The translations under genes were made by a program, and so were the position numbers. From NCBI GenBank assembly GCA_036172665.1, contig CM069875.1, positions 15,903,806 through 15,967,805 of the forward strand: a stretch of DNA of 64,000 nt. Direction: 5' to 3'. Origin of the DNA: Prosopocoilus inquinatus. Taxonomy: Eukaryota; Arthropoda; Insecta; Coleoptera; Lucanidae. Below are positions 60,390 to 64,000 of the stretch, piece by piece (positions within the stretch are counted from its first letter, which is position 1; the number at the start of each line of letters is the position of its first letter). Under the pieces are notes generated by a model. That model did not search any database, was not told where the DNA came from, and worked only from the letters and a program-made list of their open reading frames with translations.

Positions 60390-63300
60390 AGCGGTTCCTG
60401 TGATGTATCTAATCGATCCTTACTTATCTATCATGTTATTTGACGTTTGGATGGACTCCAGTAACTCTGATGTGAGATACAAAGTTTTTGGACGCCGCAG
60501 AAGCTGGAAATAGTTTTGAACGAAACAACACGTATTAGCGTTGTTCCTGTGATGTATCTAATCGATCCTTACTTAGCTACTATGTTATTTGACGTTTCGA
60601 TGGACTCCAGTAACTCTAATGTGAGATACGAAATTTTCGGACGCAGCTGAAGCTAGAAATAGTTTTAGACGAAACAACACGCATTAGCGTTGTTCCTGTG
60701 ATGTATCTAATCGATCCTTACTCATCTATCATGTTATTTGACGTTTGGACGGACTCCAGTAACTCTGATGTGAGATACAAAGTTCTCGGACGCAGCAGAG
60801 GCTGGAAATAGTTTTGAACGAAACAACACGTATTAGCGTTGTTCCTGTGATGTATCTAAACGATCCTTACTTATCTAGCATGTTATTTGATGTTTGGATG
60901 GACTCCAGTAAGTCTGATGTGAGATACAAAGTTTTTGGACGCAGTAGGAGCTGGAAATAGTTTTAAACGAAACAACACGTATTAGCGTTGTTCCTGTGCT
61001 GTATCTAATCGATCCTTACTTATCTATCATGTTATTTGACGTTTCGATGGACTCCAGTAACTATGATGTGAGATACGAAATTTTCGGACGCAGCAGAAGC
61101 TGGAAATAGTTTTAAACGAAACAACACGCATTAGCGTTGTTCCTGTGATGTATCAAATCGATCCTTACTCATCTGTCATGTTATTTGGCGTTTCGATGTA
61201 CTCCAGTAACTTTGATGTGAGTTACGAAGTTCTCGGACGCAGCTGAAGCCAGAAATAGTTTTAAACGAAACAACATGCATTAGCGTTGTTCCTGTGATGT
61301 ATCTAATCGATCCTTACTCATCTATCATGTTATTTGACGTTTGGACGGACTCCAGTAACTCTGATGTGAGATACAAAGTTATCGGACGCAGCAGAAGCTG
61401 GAAATAGTTTTGAAAGAAACAACACGTATTAGCATTGTTCCTGTGCTGTATCTAATCGATCCTTACTTATCTATCATGTTATTTGACGTTTCGATGGACT
61501 CCAGTAACTCTGATGTGAGATACGACGTTTTCGGACGTAGCAAAAGCTCGAAATAGTTTTAAACGAAACAACAAGTATTAGCGTTGTTGATGTGATGTAT
61601 CTAATCGATCCTTACTCATCTATCATGTTATTTGACGTTTGGAAGGACTCCAGTAACTCTGATGTGAGATACAAAGTTTTTGGACGCAGCAGGAGCTGGA
61701 AATAGTTTTAAACGAAACAACACGTATTAGCGTTGTTCCTGTGCTGTACCTAATCGATCCTTACTTATCTATCATGTTATTTGACGTTTCGATGGACTCC
61801 AGTAACTCTGATGTGAGATACGACGTTTTCGGTCGCAGCAGAAGCTGGAAATAGTTTTAAACGAAACAACACGTATTAGCGTTGTTCCTGTGATGTATCT
61901 AATCGATCCTTACTTATCTATCATGTTATTTGACGTTTGGATGGACTCCAGTAACAATGATGTGAGATATGAAGTTCTCGGACGCAGCTGAAGCTAGAAA
62001 TATTTTTAAACGAAACAACACGCATTAGCGTTGTTCCTGTGATGTATCTAATCGATCCTTACTCATCTATCATGTTATTTGGCGTTTCGATGGACTCCAG
62101 TAACTTTGATGTGAGTTACGAAGTTCTCGGACGCAGCTGAAGCTAGAAATATTTTTAAACGAAACAACACGCATTAGCGTTGTTCCTGTGATGTATCTAA
62201 TCGATCCTTACTTATCTATCATGTTATTTGACGTTTGGATGGACTCCAGTAACTCTGATGTGAGATACAAAGTTTTTGGAGGCCGCAGAAGCTGGAAATA
62301 GTTCTGAACGAAACAACACGTATTAGCGTTGTTCCTGTGATGTATATAATCGATCCTTACTTAGCTACTATGTTATTTGACGTTTTGATGGACTCCAGTA
62401 ACTCTAATGTGAGATACGAAATTTTCGGACGCAGCAGAGGCTGGAAATAGGTTTGAACGAAACCACACGTATTAGCGTTGTTCCTGTGATATATCTAAAC
62501 GATCCTTACTTATCTAACATGTTATTTGACGTTTGGATGGACTCCAGTAAGTCTGATGTGAGATACGACGTTTTCGGACGCAGCAGAAACTGGAAATAGT
62601 TTTAAACGAAACAACACGCATTAGCGATGTTCCTGTGCTGTGTCAAATCGATCCTTACTTATCTATCATGTTATTTGACGTTTCGATGGACTCCAGTAAC
62701 TCTGATGTGAGATACGACGTTTTCGGACGCAGCAGAAGCTGGAAATAGTTTTAAACGAAACAACACGTATTAGCGTTGTTCCTGTGATGTATCTAATCGA
62801 TCCTTACTTATCTACTATGTTATTTGACGTTTCGATGGACTCCAGTAACTATGATGTGAGATACGAAATTTTCGGACGCAGCAGAAGCTGGAAATAGTTT
62901 TAAACGAAACAACACGCATTAGCGTTGTTCCTGTGATTTATCTAATCGATCCTTACTCATCTATCATGTTATTTGGCGTTTCGATGGACTCCAGTAACTT
63001 TGATGTGAGTTACGAAGTTCTCGGACGCAGCTGAAGCTAGAAATAGTTTTAAACGAAACAACACGCATTAGCGTTGTTCCTGTGATGTATCTAATCGATC
63101 CTTACATATCTATCATGTTATTTGAAGTTTGGATGGACTCCAGTAACTCTGATGTGAGATACAAAGTTTTTGGACGCCGCAGAAGCTGGAAATAGTTTTG
63201 AACGAAACAACACGTATTAGCGTTGTTCCTGTGATGTATCTAATCGATCCTTACTTAGCTACTATGTTATTTGACGTTTCGATGGACTCCAGTAACTCTA

Positions 63301-63665
63301 ATGTGAGATACGAAATTTTCGGACGCAGCAGCAGCTGGAAATATTTTTAAACGAAACAACACATATTAGCGTTGTTCCTGTGATGTATCTAATCGATCCT
63401 TACTTATCTACTATGTTATTTAACGTTTCGATGGACTTCAGTAACTATGATGTGAGATACGAAATTTTCGGACGCAGCAGAAGCTGGAAATAGTTTTAAA
63501 CGAAACAAGACGCATTAGCGTTGTTCCTGTGATGTATCTAGTCGATCCTTACTCATCTATCATGTTATTTGGCGTTTCGATGGACTCCAGTAACTTTGAT
63601 GTGAGTTACGAAATTCTCGGACGCAGCTGAAGCTAGAAATAGTTTTAGACGAAACAACACGCATT
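60390..63665 (+). repeat. Domain II HOR unit 5 (3276 bp, no insert, last full unit)
   Basis: This unit has the same opening as unit 4, with the TATCTAGCATG, GACGCAGTAGG and GATGTACTCC markers repeating at about 3275 bp. The middle differs: after the ATTAGCATTG monomer it keeps GACGTAGCAAAAGCTCG and GTTGTTGATGTG (about 61535-61590), which unit 4 lacks. The cassette marker is at 62637. The boundary marker at 63666 is followed by only about 70 bp of satellite before the array ends, so the array stops just after the start of a sixth unit. Confidence 0.8.
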
Positions 63666-63746
63666 AGCGGTTCCTGTGATGTATCTAATCGATCCTTTCT
63701 TATCTATCATGTTATTTGACGTTTGGATGGACTCCAGTTAAAATGC

Positions 63747-63762
63747 GATCAAGCAATTGATC
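63747..63762. other. Short hairpin at the array edge
   Basis: GATCAA and TTGATC form a perfect 6-bp stem around a GCAA loop, starting 9 bp after the last satellite base. Palindromes at junctions can mark breakage or insertion points, but a 6-bp stem in AT-rich DNA can also occur by chance. Confidence 0.5.
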
Positions 63763-63954
63763 TTGAATTTTGCTGGAAGTTTATTTTGTAACGTTATTTT
63801 TGTTCACGGCCGACCAAAAGTTCTCAAACAAAAGAGTCAATACTCCTCCACTAGGTATTTTTTTTATTTTTGAGGTAGACTTTTGGTAGTTGCAGCATTA
63901 ATTCTCTTACATGATGAGGAACTTGCGGTATTAATATGTGAAACTAATTTGATT

Positions 63955-63968
63955 ACACCCTGTATATA
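63955..63968. other. ACACCCTGTATATA motif (insect repeat-like)
   Basis: On the other strand this reads TATATACAGGGTGT. From memory, TACAGGGTGT strings are frequent at the ends of dispersed repeats in insects and other arthropods. If so, a mobile element may begin here and extend past the window. Only 32 bp follow, so the element cannot be typed. Confidence 0.4.
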
Positions 63969-64000
63969 GGCTTACTACTTTTAAGGGCGAAAAAACTTTT

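Larger units (their letters stand above)
63739..64000. other. Unique AT-rich flank right of the array
   Basis: Satellite identity stops after GACTCCAGT at 63738. The remaining 262 bp show no match to the monomer and no recognisable gene. They contain a short hairpin next to the junction, a T8AT5 tract at 63858-63871, a 9-bp inverted pair ACCAAAAGT / ACTTTTGGT (63813-63821 and 63879-63887), and ACACCCTGTATATA near the end. This mix resembles intergenic or transposon-derived insect DNA. What lies beyond 64000 cannot be seen. Confidence 0.85.

Noticed and set aside
63813..63887. ACCAAAAGT / ACTTTTGGT inverted pair as transposon ends
   Set aside because: Nine bases 57 bp apart with no target duplication or conserved terminal bases could arise by chance in AT-rich DNA.

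Overview
The window is almost entirely one tandem satellite DNA array. A repeat of 149 bp runs head to tail on one strand from base 1 to about 63738, roughly 426 copies judged from length. The left end of the array lies outside the window. The right end is inside it: the array stops in mid-monomer at about 63738 and is followed by 262 bp of unrelated AT-rich sequence. I see no protein-coding gene, RNA gene, CRISPR array or bacterial-type operon. The only open frames of note, about 90 codons, are products of the satellite itself.

The organism is a eukaryote and most likely an arthropod, probably an insect. Three points support this: a megasatellite-scale array with higher-order structure; no CpG depletion in the monomer (8 CpG in 149 bp against about 6 expected from my hand count of 28 C and 31 G), which fits a weakly methylated genome; and the string ACACCCTGTATATA in the right flank, which I recall from memory as common in insect repeats. 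Species cannot be named from this sequence. The chromosomal role is probably pericentromeric or centromeric heterochromatin, but that is inference.

Layout. Domain I (1 to about 47.7 kb) is built from monomer subtypes arranged in higher-order repeats (HORs). Offsets between matching blocks are whole multiples of 149 bp: 1192 (8-mer, 1-3.3 kb), 2086 (14-mer, 3.3-6.8 kb), 1341 (9-mer, 11.6-13.7 kb), 1936 (13-mer less 1 bp, 13.3-17.0 kb), 2235 (15-mer, at 26.1-31.1, 32.6-37.0 and 42.3-44.7 kb), 1637 (11-mer less 2 bp, 38.8-42.1 kb) and 1788 (12-mer, 44.7-47.7 kb). Longer-range copies also exist, such as 12.4-14.9 kb repeated at 18.5-21.0 kb, and 5.2-7.2 kb repeated at 17.0-18.9 and 36.8-38.6 kb. 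Domain II (about 47.7-63.7 kb) uses another monomer set (signatures GTGAGTTACG, GAAGCTAGAAAT, AACTATGATG, GACGCCGCAG) with HOR units of about 3.28 kb (22-mer). Three of its units carry the same 86-bp foreign insert.

How it fits together: the pattern is that expected from unequal exchange or segmental amplification acting in register on a 149-bp satellite. There were successive rounds, chimeric junction monomers, and an insert that was copied along with its host unit. Within the monomer, variation is concentrated in a few places. The stretch around an imperfect dyad and the following GTTGTTCCTGTGATGTA is nearly constant, which makes it the best candidate for a constrained element. All block limits were read by eye and may be off by tens of bases.
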